Below, one piece after another: positions 42,001-59,375 of a stretch of DNA of 64,000 bases. The DNA comes from Podarcis raffonei. Taxonomy: Eukaryota > Chordata > Lepidosauria > Squamata > Lacertidae. A program made the position numbers and the translations under genes. The stretch covers positions 34,214,001-34,278,000 of the forward strand of contig NC_070614.1 in NCBI RefSeq assembly GCF_027172205.1, given 5' to 3'. The notes beneath the pieces were generated by a model that did not search any database, was not told the origin of the DNA, and worked only from the letters and a program-made list of their open reading frames with translations. Every line of letters starts with the position of its first letter. Positions within the stretch are counted from its first letter, which is position 1.

Positions 42001-45000
42001 AGACAGACAGAAAGAGAACAAGAGAGAGAGGACAATGGCCAAAAAGAGGAAAGATATGAAATAATTTACCAAAATTCACACACAAACTTTGTTTCATTGT
42101 GGTGTCTTTTAGGGCCACAGTGAAACACTTGGGAAAGCACAGAAACAGCTGAGCTATCTCCATCAATCTGCCCCAGCCCTGTGATCCCTACTGCCAGGTT
42201 GAAATGGACCTCCCATCCCACACTTTGCTCTTGTTACCGTCCATTTTCCATCGTCGGTGGTCATATCGCAGTACACAGGCACAGGGATATTGGGGCCCGC
42301 AGGATAAATAAGGTACACGCCATCTGTCTCAGAGCCTTGGTCATAAATGTCTTCACAGTCTAATGGGAGGCTATCTTCGCAGTGTTGTGGCTGCCGGGCT
42401 GCCGCAGTGGAGGCAAAATATTTTTTCTTTAACAGAAGTTAAATGTATGTGCTCAATGTGGGGATGTTGTGGGAGGGTCATCGCTCCTCCGCTGCATTCA
42501 TCTAATTCCTCACATGTGGAGTAGAATTGCTGAATAGGGTTTATAAGTTTAAAGCACATTCTTGGAAGGAAATCAAAACTTTCTGTGCTCCCCGGAACCT
42601 CACACCAATCCTGGAAGTGGGTATTGTGCAACAGTGTTGTTTCAGTCCCTCAGCTTTTCCAAGCAGTGGGATGTTTCAGGGAGTACCTTTTACAGGATCA
42701 ATTCCCTTGTAAAGAAAAGAATCCTGGAGACTTGTAAGTTACTCAGAGTAAGACAAGCCTAAGTCTATTGATTGCACTGGATTGTAAGGCCATGATTTGC
42801 AAAGTCTGTTTATTTACAAATGTATTACATTAGCTCCGGGAAGCAGGCAAGCATCCAACATTTGGGGGGCAGGGAGACTCTAGCTCAGTGGAACAGCATC
42901 AGCTTTGCATGGAGAAGGTCCCAAGTTCAATAACCCACATCTTCAGGAAGTACTGCCTGAAACCGTGAAGACCAACTTCCAGTCACATGCCCTGGAAAAA
43001 CTGGGACATCCTGGGGTTTTTTCCTGTGAGAGCATGGCATCCATAATTGGCGCTTTGCTCTCTTGTGATTTTGGGCCAAGATCTCACCCCCAAAAAAGCA
43101 TTTTCTCCAGGTGTATGATCTTGCACTGGTCACATGACTTGTGCAGGATTTCAAACCCGGAAGATGTCCTGGATTGGGGCCGCACTGCATTGGAGGGTGT
43201 GCAGTCAGTGTAGACTATCAGCTAGATGGACCAATGGTCTGACTTAATATAAGGCAGCTGCTTCTTATGTGTCTTGTCGAATTCTGCTAGTCTTTGGTGT
43301 ACCATTAATGCCCCCAAAGCAAGAGTGTGCCCTAAGGGATCCCCATTGGAAAAAAACAACCCCAACCCTCTATATCAAAAAGAACACAAAATAAACTTCT
43401 CTTTTCACTGCTGTATATTTCAGCTGCCAAAATGTTTATGCTCAGCCCCCACTCAAGGATGCGAGTGTGGTCTGGCAAAGAAGGTGATGGATAGTTAGCT
43501 GGTTTCCATCAACCAACCATCAGAGGAGATGCCAGGGATTGAAGATGGGATCTTTTTCATGCAAAGGGTCCCTGAGCTACATGGCCCCAATGGGAAGGGA
43601 TAGGAATGGCAGACAATAAACATGAGGGGCTTGGGCAGGCTCCACATAGCAGAGTCAGCAGGTCTTACCTTCAGGGTTGATGGCCTGTCCTTGTGAGGTG
43701 GGCAAGTGAACAAGGAGGAGGAGGAACAGCAAGCCTGGCTGGAACAGAGAGGCCTGGGAGAGCCAAGAGGAAAGAGCATGGTATTTTAAAACATGGTGCA
43801 TACTGGGGACAAAACAGAAAACGTGGAGAGGTGCTCTCCAGGGTAGCTGGAGCAATAAGCTGACTTGGCATAAGGCAACATCCTATGTAGTAAGGATACA
43901 GTGGTTGTGGTGTGTGTGTGTAGATTGTCTTGTATTCACTGAAGGAAAGGCGAGATAAAAATGTGATCAATCATTCTCTATTTCCAAGCTGTGAGTGTTA
44001 TTGCCTATGTATCCAAAAGGCTACCACCCGTTCACAAAAGGGAAGCATCAGCAGGCTTGGAGGAACACTGAAAATTGCAGAACAATTTCACAACAAGTTA
44101 GCGGGGAGAATTAAGCAGGGGAGGAAGATCCAGAAACAAACCAGCAAGGACAGAGCTTACTCAGTGGCTACAAGATGCTGGCTGTCTTCTGGTGAGGGGT
44201 GGGGACAGAAAAGTTCTTTAAGGTGAATGGAACAGTCACTGGAATCCTGACATTTTGTTGAAGATTTCGCTTGTAACTACTACTAACAAAATTTCAGGGA
44301 AAGATTGTCGGCTAGTTTGGTCCTATGCTGAGGATCCTGTGCTGAGATTTCCCTCGAAGAAATCTGAGTGAGAAAGCCACCACTTTGTTTTACTTGGAAT
44401 TGAACTGAAGTTTTGGCCAACAGCCTGACATCCAGCAAGAAGGCACCACAAAGAAATCTGAGTTAGCATTCATGCCAATCTTGCTTGAAACAGCTCCCTC
44501 TTCCCTCAGACTGAAACCTAAAATGGACATACATTTTTAATCTTCAAATGCATGGCTTAATCTTTGTTTTATGGCTTGTTCTGAAGCTTTCACGACCCCC
44601 CTTGAGCCCCCCCCCCTTTTTAGGAAGGTAGGGCAAATATTATATGTAATGGAATACCCGCAGTGGCATTAAACTATCCTCCTTTTTCAGATGTTCATTG
44701 AATTTGTGATGGGAGGAATAGGGATCATTGCCTTCCATTCTTGCTCCCAATTGCTACCTGTATAACAACATCTGCACACACACCGGGACTGGGGAGGCTT
44801 TCTCTGTGTAATCTGCAAAAGTTGCAAAGTTTGTACAAACAACCAGATGTACTTTGGGTGATATCCAGTGTTATTCATACTCAGAGCAGACCCAAGGGAC
44901 TTAAGCAACTTGAGGCTATTTATTTCAGTGGGTCTGCTCTTGGTATGACTTAACTGGATATGGCCTCATTAAATCTGTATTTTAAAATTAGCTAATGGTG

Positions 45001-45807
45001 CCACTGCTTTTACAACTTGTGCATCTCTCATTCTTTTTCTCCCCCTAATTTAATTTAACCTTACCTATTCCTGCTCTCCTTGTCTCCCCACCTTTCCAGT
45101 CAAAATAAAGAGTTGTGCTTCTGCTAATGTGCCAATCTCTACTATGGTTACGATATGTGAATAGTGTCACATATCACCAGCACCATCATTGATTGATGAG
45201 TCCTCCATAACTCCATACATCCTGGATACAGATCGCTTGCTTGTTTTGGATCAAAGCTCTAGTATTTTGGTGGAATTTCTCCATTTAGAAAGCAGGCACT
45301 AGAGATTGTTAGACATATGGCTAGTAGAAGAAGCATGCCTGTGGCTTGGTGGGAGGAATGTCAATTGTAGAACAAATGACTAGATTTAGGAATGCAAGAA
45401 AAGCCCTCCTGGATCAAACACAAAGTCTCTCTAGCCCTGCATTCTGCAGCTAGCCTGAATAATCCATGGTGCAGGAAAGACATGAGTACAGTAGTCCTCA
45501 TCAGTGTCTGGTTTTCAGAGATATACTATCACTGAAGCTGGAAGCTCCACTAGGTACTACTATGGGTAACAACCATTGTTAGACCTCTCCTCTTTTAAAA
45601 ACAATTACTCTCAGGCCATTGCAAGTCTTTGATCAGTGAATCCCATGAATTAAATAAATCTTACACTTATGTAGATCACGGCCAAAAGCCACTGATAATA
45701 GGGGGGATATTGAAAAGCCCTGTGAAGAAAATTAGACCCAGCTTTCCACACCAGCCACCACCACACACAAGCAAATACCCTCCCCTCAGATACTACATTA
45801 CCTTCAT
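39093..45807 (-). CDS. MFAP4: MFAP4, microfibril-associated glycoprotein 4
   Basis: Coding exons in transcript order: 45807-45802 (Met-Lys only), 43753-43669, 42398-42238, 41566-41470, 40343-40161, 39340-39093. Every junction is AG...GT and all phases fit, giving 259 residues (human 255). A signal peptide ([11 protein letters not shown]) is followed by a short Cys-bearing linker and a fibrinogen-related domain: [62 protein letters not shown], ending EMKIRRV. Sequons FNGS and FENST may be glycosylated. The protein is secreted and binds elastic microfibrils and collagen. The RGD near the mature N-terminus of the human protein is absent: the equivalent stretch reads GQAINPEARQPQHC. It is convergent with RNF112 about 3 kb away. 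The two-codon first exon rests on splice fit and a TATA box, not on transcript data. Confidence 0.9.
39390..39515. mobile_element. hAT-like MITE fragment in an MFAP4 intron
   Basis: gggtgggtaatctgtggcac...ggtggtcaaggatgatggga...gctctgcaacatctgagg. Confidence 0.5.
42870..43275 (+). mobile_element. tRNA-Ala SINE with nested insertion, in an MFAP4 intron
   Basis: The head actctagctcagtggaacag and cagctttgcatggagaagg, body to ccagtca at 42985, then gtgtagactatcagctagat and ataaggcagctgcttc. The inserted 42986-43207 segment is bounded by CAGTCA repeats (42980-42985, 43202-43207) and is not identified. Confidence 0.65.
43860..45400. other. MFAP4 intron 1, no recognised feature
   Basis: Unique-looking sequence with a C-rich run near 44608; no supported gene or named repeat. 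Confidence 0.4.
45395..45560 (+). repeat. Dispersed repeat, diverged copy of 25165-25300
   Basis: agaaaagccctcctggatca...gtctctctagccctgcattc. Confidence 0.4.
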
Positions 45808-45848
45808 GTTGTCCTACAGTTCCTCTTCCTTTACTGTTCTTGTTCCTG

Positions 45849-45856
45849 TATTTATA
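45849..45856 (-). promoter_or_regulatory. MFAP4: TATA box of MFAP4
   Basis: TATAAATA on the minus strand lies 42 bases upstream of the predicted ATG, which implies a very short 5' UTR of roughly 15-20 bases. Confidence 0.55.
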
Positions 45857-46245
45857 AGTCTGGTGTGCAGATCTTTTCCCTGCTCCTTTAGAAGCTGTTT
45901 CTCCCACCCACCTTCTCTTCTCCTCTTGCCGGGTCTGGCATGCAGCTGCAAACAGGTTGTCTATTTACCCTTTCCCACCCCCAATGCCTGCCCACTAACA
46001 CCCCCCAAGGCCAGAGATCGGAGACAATATGTAAATCCTGGATTTATAGTCCTGCAAGAATAAGAAGCCAGGAGGGTTGGGAGTGTGTGTGTGTGGAGGG
46101 GGGGTTATAAAATAACTGCAAGACAGGAAATGAAAGTTGGGGGAGAGCGGGAGAGAGAGACTAAACAAGCCAAGAGCTTAGACGCTGTCCAGGGCTCTTG
46201 GCACAGACAAGTTTTCATTATTCACCCTTCACACGCACGTGCAAG

Positions 46246-46267
46246 TTGTGTGTGTGTGTGTGTGTGC
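46246..46267. repeat. Short (GT)n
   Basis: About ten GT units. Confidence 0.8.
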
Positions 46268-46799
46268 ACAATAAGGGAGGGCTAACTTCAAACTTTGGAT
46301 GGAGAAAGTAGAATTATTGGCGATCAAGACTCTTCTCCAACAGCCTGTGGGATCCAGTGGTCTGTGGAATCCAGTGGAGTGTTGGAATTATAGGAGCCAA
46401 CTTTCCTGGGTTCAGTGAGGGAGCTTTAGTGGTTAGAAAGTAAAGAGCCTGGGAACAAAGACCTCTGAAGGAACTTGATGTTCAATGGTAAAAGAGAGAA
46501 GCCAGGGAGCCAAGCAGAACTGATGCCCGACTAAGGGAAGGAGCCTTCTGCACACTATTGCTGATGCCCTCCTCAACATCATCTGGTTGGCCACAGCCAT
46601 GTTGTATTTCTTCTTCTTCTAATGTTGCTATAGATTTTATAGTCCTATAGATTTCAGATGTATATAGGCTTCTTGATGCAAGAATGGGGGTTTGACACAA
46701 TGGCTCCCTGAGCACTCAGTTCAGTGTTGTGGAAGTCTGAATGGCTTCTTGGTATTTTGGGGGGGGGTGTCTTCAGGCTGTGAAGCAAGCAAGATGAAG

Positions 46800-47150
46800 T
46801 CCAGAAGGCAAGTGAAAGAGGTCTCACTCCAAAGCCAACCAAACACCAAGCAGGGCACTACTTTATCCCCAATGCTATTTAATATCTGCATGAAGCTGCT
46901 GTGAGTGGTCATTAGGAGTTTGGGGCAAATTGCCATCAGGACACCGATGACACTGAGATCTACTTTTCCAGAACATGACAATCAGGAGATGCTGTGTAGG
47001 CACTAATCTGGTGACTGGACACATCAGTGGGATGAATGAAGGGAAATAAGCTGAGCTTGAAAAGGACACTATCCTATCTATACCAGCTCCCAGGCAGGGA
47101 TGGGGTGGGAAGCTGGGAGTTGGAGCCAGAGGTTTTTTTGGCACTGTCCA
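46800..47150 (+). mobile_element. L2 LINE reverse-transcriptase fragment
   Basis: GTTLSPMLFNICMKLL followed in other frames by GHR-HTEIYFS-like and WMKGNKLSL pieces is the L2 motif order around the RT active site. The frame is decayed and both ends are missing. Confidence 0.7.
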
Positions 47151-47699
47151 AAGAGAATGCAACTTTCTCCTCTGCTTTTAATTATACGACTTTTGCTTCA
47201 ACAGCAGCTGGCTGGGTCTTTCAGGTTCACCCAGAGCTGGATCCCAACCAGCCAGCATGTCCCCCAGCATCCTTATTCATATGCATGTCAAAGCCAGATG
47301 GGCCTGAGTTGCCCTCCACATCCTTTCTGTTCCCACCAACAATTCACCTGAGGCCACATTGGGGTGTTGGCTGAGGGCCATAGGAAGCTGAAACCCCTTC
47401 TCTGTTTCCAATTAGCTCTTTCAATTAGAACTGGAGAGTTGGAAAAACAAAGTGTGTGAGAGAGAAGCAAGAAGAAAGAACACTCAGCCTCTGCATGTTC
47501 CAGGAAAATCAGATGCCTTCTCTTGGTAGGAGATTCGCTGTAATCTTTTTGTTGTTGCCCAAAAGCATTGTTTTCAGTTAGAATTCATAAGGCACCCCTT
47601 TCAAAGTGAGGCCAAAGATTGGAAGGTGGCCCAATGAATGGGTCTCCACCTTTGGATATCCACGTTTTCCATTCATTTATGGAATTCATTTCTTTAAAA

Positions 47700-48630
47700 C
47701 GTCGTGATCCCACCTTAGAGTAAATATATAAAACCATGGGACTATCACAAATTGGCTGCTCTCACTGCAATGACCGCTCCCCACATCAAATGAGAGGCAG
47801 CTTTTGCATGCTTGAGCGCAGCCCCCCTGGACCTATGTGGCTCCCAGCAGTACAGCCTGGCTCCCCCCCCCAACTGGACACCTGGAGGTCGCTGTGTACC
47901 TCTGCCAGTTATCCAATCCCAACTGAGGAGGCGTTGCCAGGTGATTTGGCCAGGTAAGGGGAGGGACCGGCCTGCCCACACAATAGAGGGAGATACTTAC
48001 CTGGGAATCCTCAGTTGGCTCCAGAGCTTCTCCCACCCTGCCCTCCCTCATTTAAGCTTTCTTTTGCAGGTTAACCTCTTCTCCACAGGTACGCGGGCGC
48101 TGCTATGTCATGGTCGCTGTTGAAGGGCCGGAAATCAATTTTCCTGTATTGGCAGGTTTTGCCTTCCCTGTAGCAAAACGTCACAACTTTGGCGGTTTCA
48201 GGCCTTGGGCAGAATCCTTTAGCCTGTCTTCCTAAATGGGGGGGGGGCGTGAAGCAGTGACCCACGCCCCCCTTGCAGCGCTGATCCCAGGGTTTCCCGT
48301 TAAAGGGGTCTTGAGGGGAGGCATTGGCCATACGCCGAGAGGTTGTCATTGCTCTCCCCTCCAATGGCGGCGAAATGGGGGGCAGGCTCTCTGCTTGAAC
48401 ATATGTTCTCCAGAGCCAGCCCAATCCCCACACATTCTGGATAACTCTGATGTTCCCCAGATCCCAGGCCAGGGACTGGGAGGCATAAACACCCAATGCC
48501 TAAGCCAAGGTCTCCCTACATCTGAAGTTTTAATAAAGTTGTGGCCAATTTTAATCCCATAACACAGTGTCTTGAGTCATTATTCCACCCTGGGGTGGTC
48601 GCCTGGGGTTGGGGGTACTCTGCCTGTCCA
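47700..48630 (+). mobile_element. LTR-like fossil, second related copy
   Basis: It shares the gtagcaaaacgtcacaact block and the AATAAAGTTGTGG terminal block with 4600-5330. It has no coding capacity of note. It may be a solo LTR; family unresolved, decayed. Confidence 0.35.
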
Positions 48631-49154
48631 TGCCAATGCAATTGTTACACCAGTAAATAATATTCTTTTTTACAGTTGAGGTTTAAATAGGGGGACAAGC
48701 TGAAATTCTCAGGGCTGCCTTTGTAAAGTAACAACCTAGTAAACATTCTGATTTGAAGCAACAGTAGCCAAGTTCGATTACATAATAACCATTCAAGCCA
48801 GCAAGACCATCTGTTCTTATTAATTGTTATTCAATAGTAAAATGCAACTTACTTTTTTTTCCACTTTAAAATAGTGGCTGCGCTGTTTTGTACCACTGCT
48901 TCTAATGGGTGGAATGAGGTTTATTGTTGACTGGCAATTTAAATACATGATGGCAAGGGATGGGGAAGATTGAACAAATAAGTAAATTGTGTAAGAATGG
49001 AAGGGATGGGGTAATAGGGGTGGGGGTGTAAATATATACAGACATTGGCCTGTCATCATGCTGTGATGACAGTCTGAGCCACTAGAAGGCACAAGAATAA
49101 TGTGGCTTGAGCTAGGACTTGAAAGCTGGCACTTACAGGAATCTGCCACAGAGT

Positions 49155-49317
49155 TCAAATCATAGAATCATAGAATCATAGAGTTGGAAGAGACCACAAG
49201 GGTCATCGAGTCCAACCCCCTGCCAAGCAGGAAACACCATCAGAGCACTCCTGACATATGGTTGTCAAGCCTCTGCTTAAAGACCTCCAAAGAAGGAGAC
49301 TCCACCACACTCCTTGG
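49155..49317 (-). mobile_element. CR1 3' end fragment
   Basis: The minus strand reads ccaaggagtgtggtggagtc through gcagggggttggactcgatg to repeated ctatgattctatgattc. It matches the 3' end of the CR1 at 18180-22957 and includes the terminal ATTCTATG repeats. Confidence 0.9.
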
Positions 49318-49406
49318 GTCACCTTTGATGGAGGAGGAGCATAGGAAGGGAAGCACGGACCAGATGGGCTCTCCTTCCTCTTTGACACTGTGGGAGGCTT
49401 TTAGTC

Positions 49407-49408
<2 letters not shown>

Positions 49409-49487
<79 letters not shown>
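49409..49487. repeat. Compound (GT)n(GA)n microsatellite
   Basis: About 18 GT units pass directly into about 20 GA units. Confidence 0.95.
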
Positions 49488-49492
<5 letters not shown>

Positions 49493-49676
49493 TGGAAGAG
49501 GGAGAAGAGATAATAGTGTTGTCCTTTCTGGGGGACAAGTTGTGGATGGGAGAAAGCTTGGCTGGTGGTAGGGGGGATGTTGTGATCCTTGGGTGGGTTC
49601 AGAAGCTGAGAGAGAAAAAGAACACAATGTGATCTTTGGGATAGGAAATGAGGCAGGGTATTGTCATGTTGTAGAA

Positions 49677-49912
49677 CATGGGTAGGCAAACTAAGGCCCG
49701 GGGGCCGAATCCAGCCCAACCGCCTTCTAAATCCGGCCCACTGATGGTCCAGAAATCAGTGTGTTTTTTACATGAGTAGAATGTGTCCTTTTATTTAAAA
49801 TGCACCTCTGGGTTATTTGTGGGGCATAGGAATTCGTTCATTCCCCCCCAAAAAAAATATAGTCTGAGGGACAGTGGACTGGCACCCTGCTGAAAAAGTT
49901 TGCTGACCCCTG
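49677..49912 (-). mobile_element. hAT MITE (CAGGGGTCAGCAAAC type) with 7-bp duplication
   Basis: The minus strand starts CAGGGGTCAGCAAACTTTTT and ends tagtttgcctacccatg. TGTAGAA flanks both sides (49670-49676, 49913-49919); 8 bp is usual, so one base may have changed. Confidence 0.85.
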
Positions 49913-50621
49913 TGTAGAAGAAATGCTGGGAAAGGCAGTGAAAAGGGGATTAGTGAGCAGGGGAGCAATATTTGCGTGCATCACACACAGTAATACATCA
50001 CATTTGGTAGTATCTGATGGTGGTATCACATTTGGTGGAAGTAATAAGTGTCAATCCTTTGCAACTGGTGGGAGTGTAATAGTGCTAGTTTAAACCCTTG
50101 GCACTGCTGAACACAGTAATTCTGACATGAGGTTTTATAGGCAAGAAACAACTTTGCCTGATAGATAAAGTGAATAGGTTGGGTGCAAGATGTACACATG
50201 GATTGGGGCGGTGGTGGGAAGAAACTCTTCTGCAAGGGGGAGATTGAAAAGATAAAGTGAAGTGACATATGTTGAAACATAGAGATATCATGCATGGATC
50301 AATCCACTGAAGTTAACAAGATTCAATCAGCAGATATTAACAAGCCCATAGATGTTGTGATGTTGATAGTCTCAGGCACACCCAGTGTTTTATGACTACA
50401 TATGTAACAAAGTCCTCATTACTGAGGAAAATACCTGATTTCTGGTATCTGTTCCTAGCAAACCAGTGGGTCCTCTTCACCCAAATTTGCCTTTAGAGGG
50501 GAGGGGATATTGCAAATGCCTTTAAAATAGTTAGGATGAGCTGGCTTTCCTTCCACTGTACAAGCAACCATTAAAAAGGAAACTCTTAGCAGTTTACTTA
50601 CACAACCCCTAAGCTAGGCAT

Positions 50622-50757
50622 AGGCAAACTCAGCCCTCAGATGTTTTGGGACTACAATTCCCATCATCCCTAGCTAACAGGACCAGTGGTCAGGGATGAT
50701 TGGAGTTGTGGTCCCAAAACATCTGGAGGGCCAAGTTTGCCTATGCCTGCCCTAAGT
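50622..50757. mobile_element. Palindromic hAT MITE
   Basis: The left end ctaggcataggcaaactc and right end gtttgcctatgcctg are inverted repeats, and the interior (atgttttgggactacaattc / tgtggtcccaaaacatct) is also inverted. CCCTAAG flanks both sides. Confidence 0.85.
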
Positions 50758-50759
50758 GT

Positions 50760-52377
50760 ACCTTACCTCTGCAGCAGTTGTGACTGAAGCATTCAATCAT
50801 TACTCACACAGCAGGGTAGGGAGCTTGTAGTCTTCTAGGGACTCAGCTATACAGCTGCAAATAAAACATTTTAAGTGTGTTGTAAAGTGCAGTATACAAA
50901 TGTGACACTAGATGGTGATGGTAAGCTATGGGAAATTTAATATATTTTTCAAAACGTGTTATTTTTTAAAAAAAGCATTTTCACAGTATTTTTTATATGT
51001 ATGTAGATTCCTCCTTGATCTTAGTGGGCTCAAACCCCAATTCCTGTCAGCCTGACCAATTTCTACACAAATCCTTGGCTTTGTGTCCTTTTTCAGGATG
51101 GATCCATTTAAATCAAGGCAACTTATGTCATGCATCTGAATTATAATTTAATTCACCCAGAAACAGGGTTGATTTAAATCCAGTTCCCAACTTTATAATT
51201 CATCTATTTCTTGAACATGCATGCACGCTAACTGCTTCCTGTAACAATTCAAAGGCATAATATTTTTTACAGCTAAATAGAGCTGTTGTGCTACCCAAGG
51301 ACATAACCCAAAATCTCTGGCAATGGAATCCATGTCCTTTTTCCATATGGAATTTGTGCTTAGGGGAACAACTGTGAAATGGAGGTTTTCTGCTTGGCAC
51401 TATCTGTACACATAATAGAGACGCGAAGTAAAATCAGCTGCCTTGAAGGTTAAGGGCTTGGACTGTTGCACTAGTAGGTGTCAGAAGTTTTGGACACACT
51501 GATCTAATACTTTATGAAGTGAAATACATTGCTGGAGTTGGACATTTGTTTATTGTCTTGAAAATAACACAATATCTAACAGTCTAAGAGAATGTCATTT
51601 TTCACACATGACTTTTCCATTTTGGCTTTATCCCTCTTAAATAAATCATGACACAATGTAATTTGTCATGTGTTGTTCTTCATCTGAGGTTGTATTTACC
51701 TAATTTTAAGACCTGCTAAGGAACAGATGATTGTTATTATGTCTTCATATGTAAAACCACAGAATTCAAAGAGGGTGCATGTTCTTCTTCCCATGACTAT
51801 GTATCATAGAGAGTCACACAGCCCAATCAAGAGGTTCTTTGTCACACATTCAGTGACTCCAGCATGCATAGTGAGATTCCCTTCAGTGCAACTAAGGAAC
51901 CAACTAATATGGCCCATGCAATATAGCATAACATACTTGTGGAGCGGAGTGATTGGGGAGAAAATGAGACATTTATAAAGATTAATTCCAGGGCCTGACA
52001 GCGTCTGATTGTTTTAGGCCCCCACCCCCTGAAATCTCTGTGTACACTGAACTAGACAATCAACACACACCCATACAAATACACCTCTCAGTACTACTGA
52101 AGAAATAATTTAAATCACAACATGGCGTGAAAAAGAAGATTGCAAAAAACAAACAAACCAAGTTCCACTAATTAAATATGATTCTCCACCCACCACACAA
52201 ACAAAGAAAGAAAGAAACACAGAACCCTGATTCTTTCAACATCTGGCTTAAGACTTGTCAAATATGCCCAGCTGAAATACAGGTTCAAAATGGAGAAAAA
52301 ACCTTTAGTATTTCCAGAATTTAAATCCAGTGTTCAGAGTCACATTTGAAAACTTTAAACCAGGATGAAATGCAGTT

Positions 52378-52380
<3 letters not shown>
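50760..52380. other. No recognised feature
   Basis: AT-rich, unique-looking sequence. The short open frames have no recognisable domain. Confidence 0.4.

Positions 52381-52385
<5 letters not shown>

Positions 52386-52419
<34 letters not shown>
52386..52419. repeat. (GT)n microsatellite
   Basis: About 17 GT units. Confidence 0.95.
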
Positions 52420-52421
<2 letters not shown>

Positions 52422-52923
52422 AAGCAGATAGAAACTTTTGATAACTCCAGAATATGAAAACATATTTTACATACAGGAAGTTGACAGGTTAAGGAAATAT
52501 TCACCACATTTTGTACTGGTAAGTAAGAAACTGCCAGCAAAAATCCTCATTGACCATGCACAAATATAAAAATAAAGCCCTAATTTCTACCCAACGTAGT
52601 AATCATCCTTTGCATTTGAAGAACAATGTTTGTTTTAACTGGTTTGCTTGTCTTGCCTAGAAGTTCTTGAAATGTCTCTCACATCAGAGAAAGCAGTAAT
52701 TCTAATAAAAAAATTCCAACAATAAATAAAAATAATGATCTCCCCACCCCCACCCCCCCTTTGAAAAAGGAGATAATGAAAGCCAGCTTGTTTGGTACAG
52801 CTAATGGCGATGCTTCACTGGGGAATAAAGACCACATCTCAGAAAGGTCAGTGAGAAGCCTGATGGCATCCTTCTGTTTCATTAACTTGCTTGTTAGGAA
52901 ACGCATTCCCCACTGTCTTTTGG

Positions 52924-57655
<4,732 letters not shown>

Positions 57656-57984
57656 CTGCAACATGACAAGACAGCAGTGAGAGGGTGCCAAGAAATCCGA
57701 TGAGATTCACTGGATCTAAGACTCATTGGCATAGCTGCACTGTATCTCCAAACAGCAGCTCTACTTTATTCCAAGCCAATGCTCTTGAGACAAGAAGCAT
57801 CCTTGAAAAAGACAACATACATTCCCCCCAGGATGTCCCAACGCCAACACAACAATATGTACAACTCTATGGACCATCAGTAGTCATCATCATTCCCTTT
57901 CCAAATGAATGTGCCAAATAAAAGCTCTCTAGGTATGTTTTTGATCTCTCGATGTCCTGACATCAGTCCTGACAAATGAGCAGG

Positions 57985-58105
57985 TTGCATTAATGTATCA
58001 AATTTGCAGATGAATCAGAATTGGGAGGGAGTGCAAACATTTTAGAGGATGGGATTAATTCTTTTTTAATGATCTTAGTAAAATGGTAGACATCAACAGA
58101 AACTG
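57985..58105 (+). mobile_element. CR1 fragment (RT active-site region)
   Basis: tcaaatttgcagatgaatca then attgggaggg aligns with the FADDTKLGG region of the CR1 at about 22025; decayed. Confidence 0.65.
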
Positions 58106-58790
58106 GTTCTACCAGAATCAAACCAAAACAAGGAGCTCATTCAGCTGAAATCCCGAATGAAAAGGTTCTCCTGTTGTATACATATTCCTGTCTCCTGGGT
58201 GGGACTGGAAAATCCCTTCTCTTTTCTTTCTCAGAAATTACAGCACACAGACACGTATTCTGTTTGGCCTTTAACTGGGAGGTGGGCAGCAATTATACAG
58301 GATTATGGGGCAGGTCAACAGGGTGGTTGTATGTGGATTGTTGGCTCTAGCTTGGCTTGAGGTGGGGCAGCTAAGCCGACTGCAAGTCTAGCCCATATCT
58401 TCATCCCAACAGCCCACATACATCCATGTCTCCAGTTGCAATCGGGAAACAATAGACTGGTATGCTTCATAATTCCTCACTGTCTGGGACATCTATGCTA
58501 CCTTGTCCATCTTGATCATACCAGCCTCTCCTTCTGTACTGTGGCATCACAATTTCCGTTCCAGTCAAGAACCTGTGCTCCCAAAGTAACATCTCTCTCT
58601 AACACTAATTTAGCAAAGCCGTAATTTACTTTCCCCCACCTACCTGGCAACACCCTGAAACCCAATTATAACATCATCAAAATCAACTAAAGAAACTATT
58701 ATGATGTTTCTTTCATCTCAATTAATGGCTCTTCCTTGCAGACACATGTCTGGTGCAGGATTGTTAAGATGGTATCTCTCTGCTTGTTAG
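58105..58790. other. No recognised feature
   Basis: Unique-looking sequence with no supported gene. Confidence 0.4.
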
Positions 58791-58793
58791 TAT

Positions 58794-59375
58794 TTTTTTT
58801 CTTTTTTAAAATATAGTTTTATTAAAGGTTTCTTAGTTTACAAAAATACACGTGTTGTCTCTTTTTTCAAGTTGTGTTTTCTGCAGATCAGTTTCATTTG
58901 TTGTGAGACATTAGTGTGACATACAGTGTTAGGTTAGGAAAGGGGGGAACGGTAAGTGGGGTAGGGTCAGGTGGTTATGCTTCTATTCTTCTACTTAGTG
59001 TATGTGTGGGGTTTTGTATCAGTGTTACTTGTATGGGTTCTCTTACTATTCGCTTGTTGTATTTCTTTGGTGGTGAGAGAGGTGAGAGAGGTTGGGGTGG
59101 CTTAGGGTGTGGTTGGTTGTCTTTGGTTGGCTGTAGTGAGATTTGGTTTTTGTGTGTGAGCGGGGGGTGTGTGTATTTTTGAATCAAGTTAGCCAGATTG
59201 ATTCGCATGCTGTCGGCGGATTCTTGTTGTTGTTTTGTTGGGGTGTGTATGTGATAAAGAGGAACTATACCAGGGTAAAGCGTCTTCTTCTATTTGTCTC
59301 CATGTCAGTTTCAGTTTATTGGTTAGTTTTTTCTGATAAAGCTGTTTCCCATACTATTTTATACCATTGATCCAT
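58794..59375 (-). mobile_element. L1 3' end (ORF2 C-terminus and 3' UTR)
   Basis: On the minus strand the decayed ORF2 end (WYKIVWETALSEKTN-like, then LTWRQIEEDALPWYS) leads into an AC-rich UTR and aataaaactatattttaaaa with a poly-A-like end at 58794. The copy is 5'-truncated. Confidence 0.6.

Noticed and set aside
43495-43779. A minus-strand frame with an ATG over MFAP4 exon 2.
   Set aside because: It is in the wrong frame for the signal peptide and for the phase of the next exon. The two-codon upstream exon fits better.
49319-49719. Frames with long Ser-Leu and Thr-His runs.
   Set aside because: They are translations of the GT/GA microsatellite.
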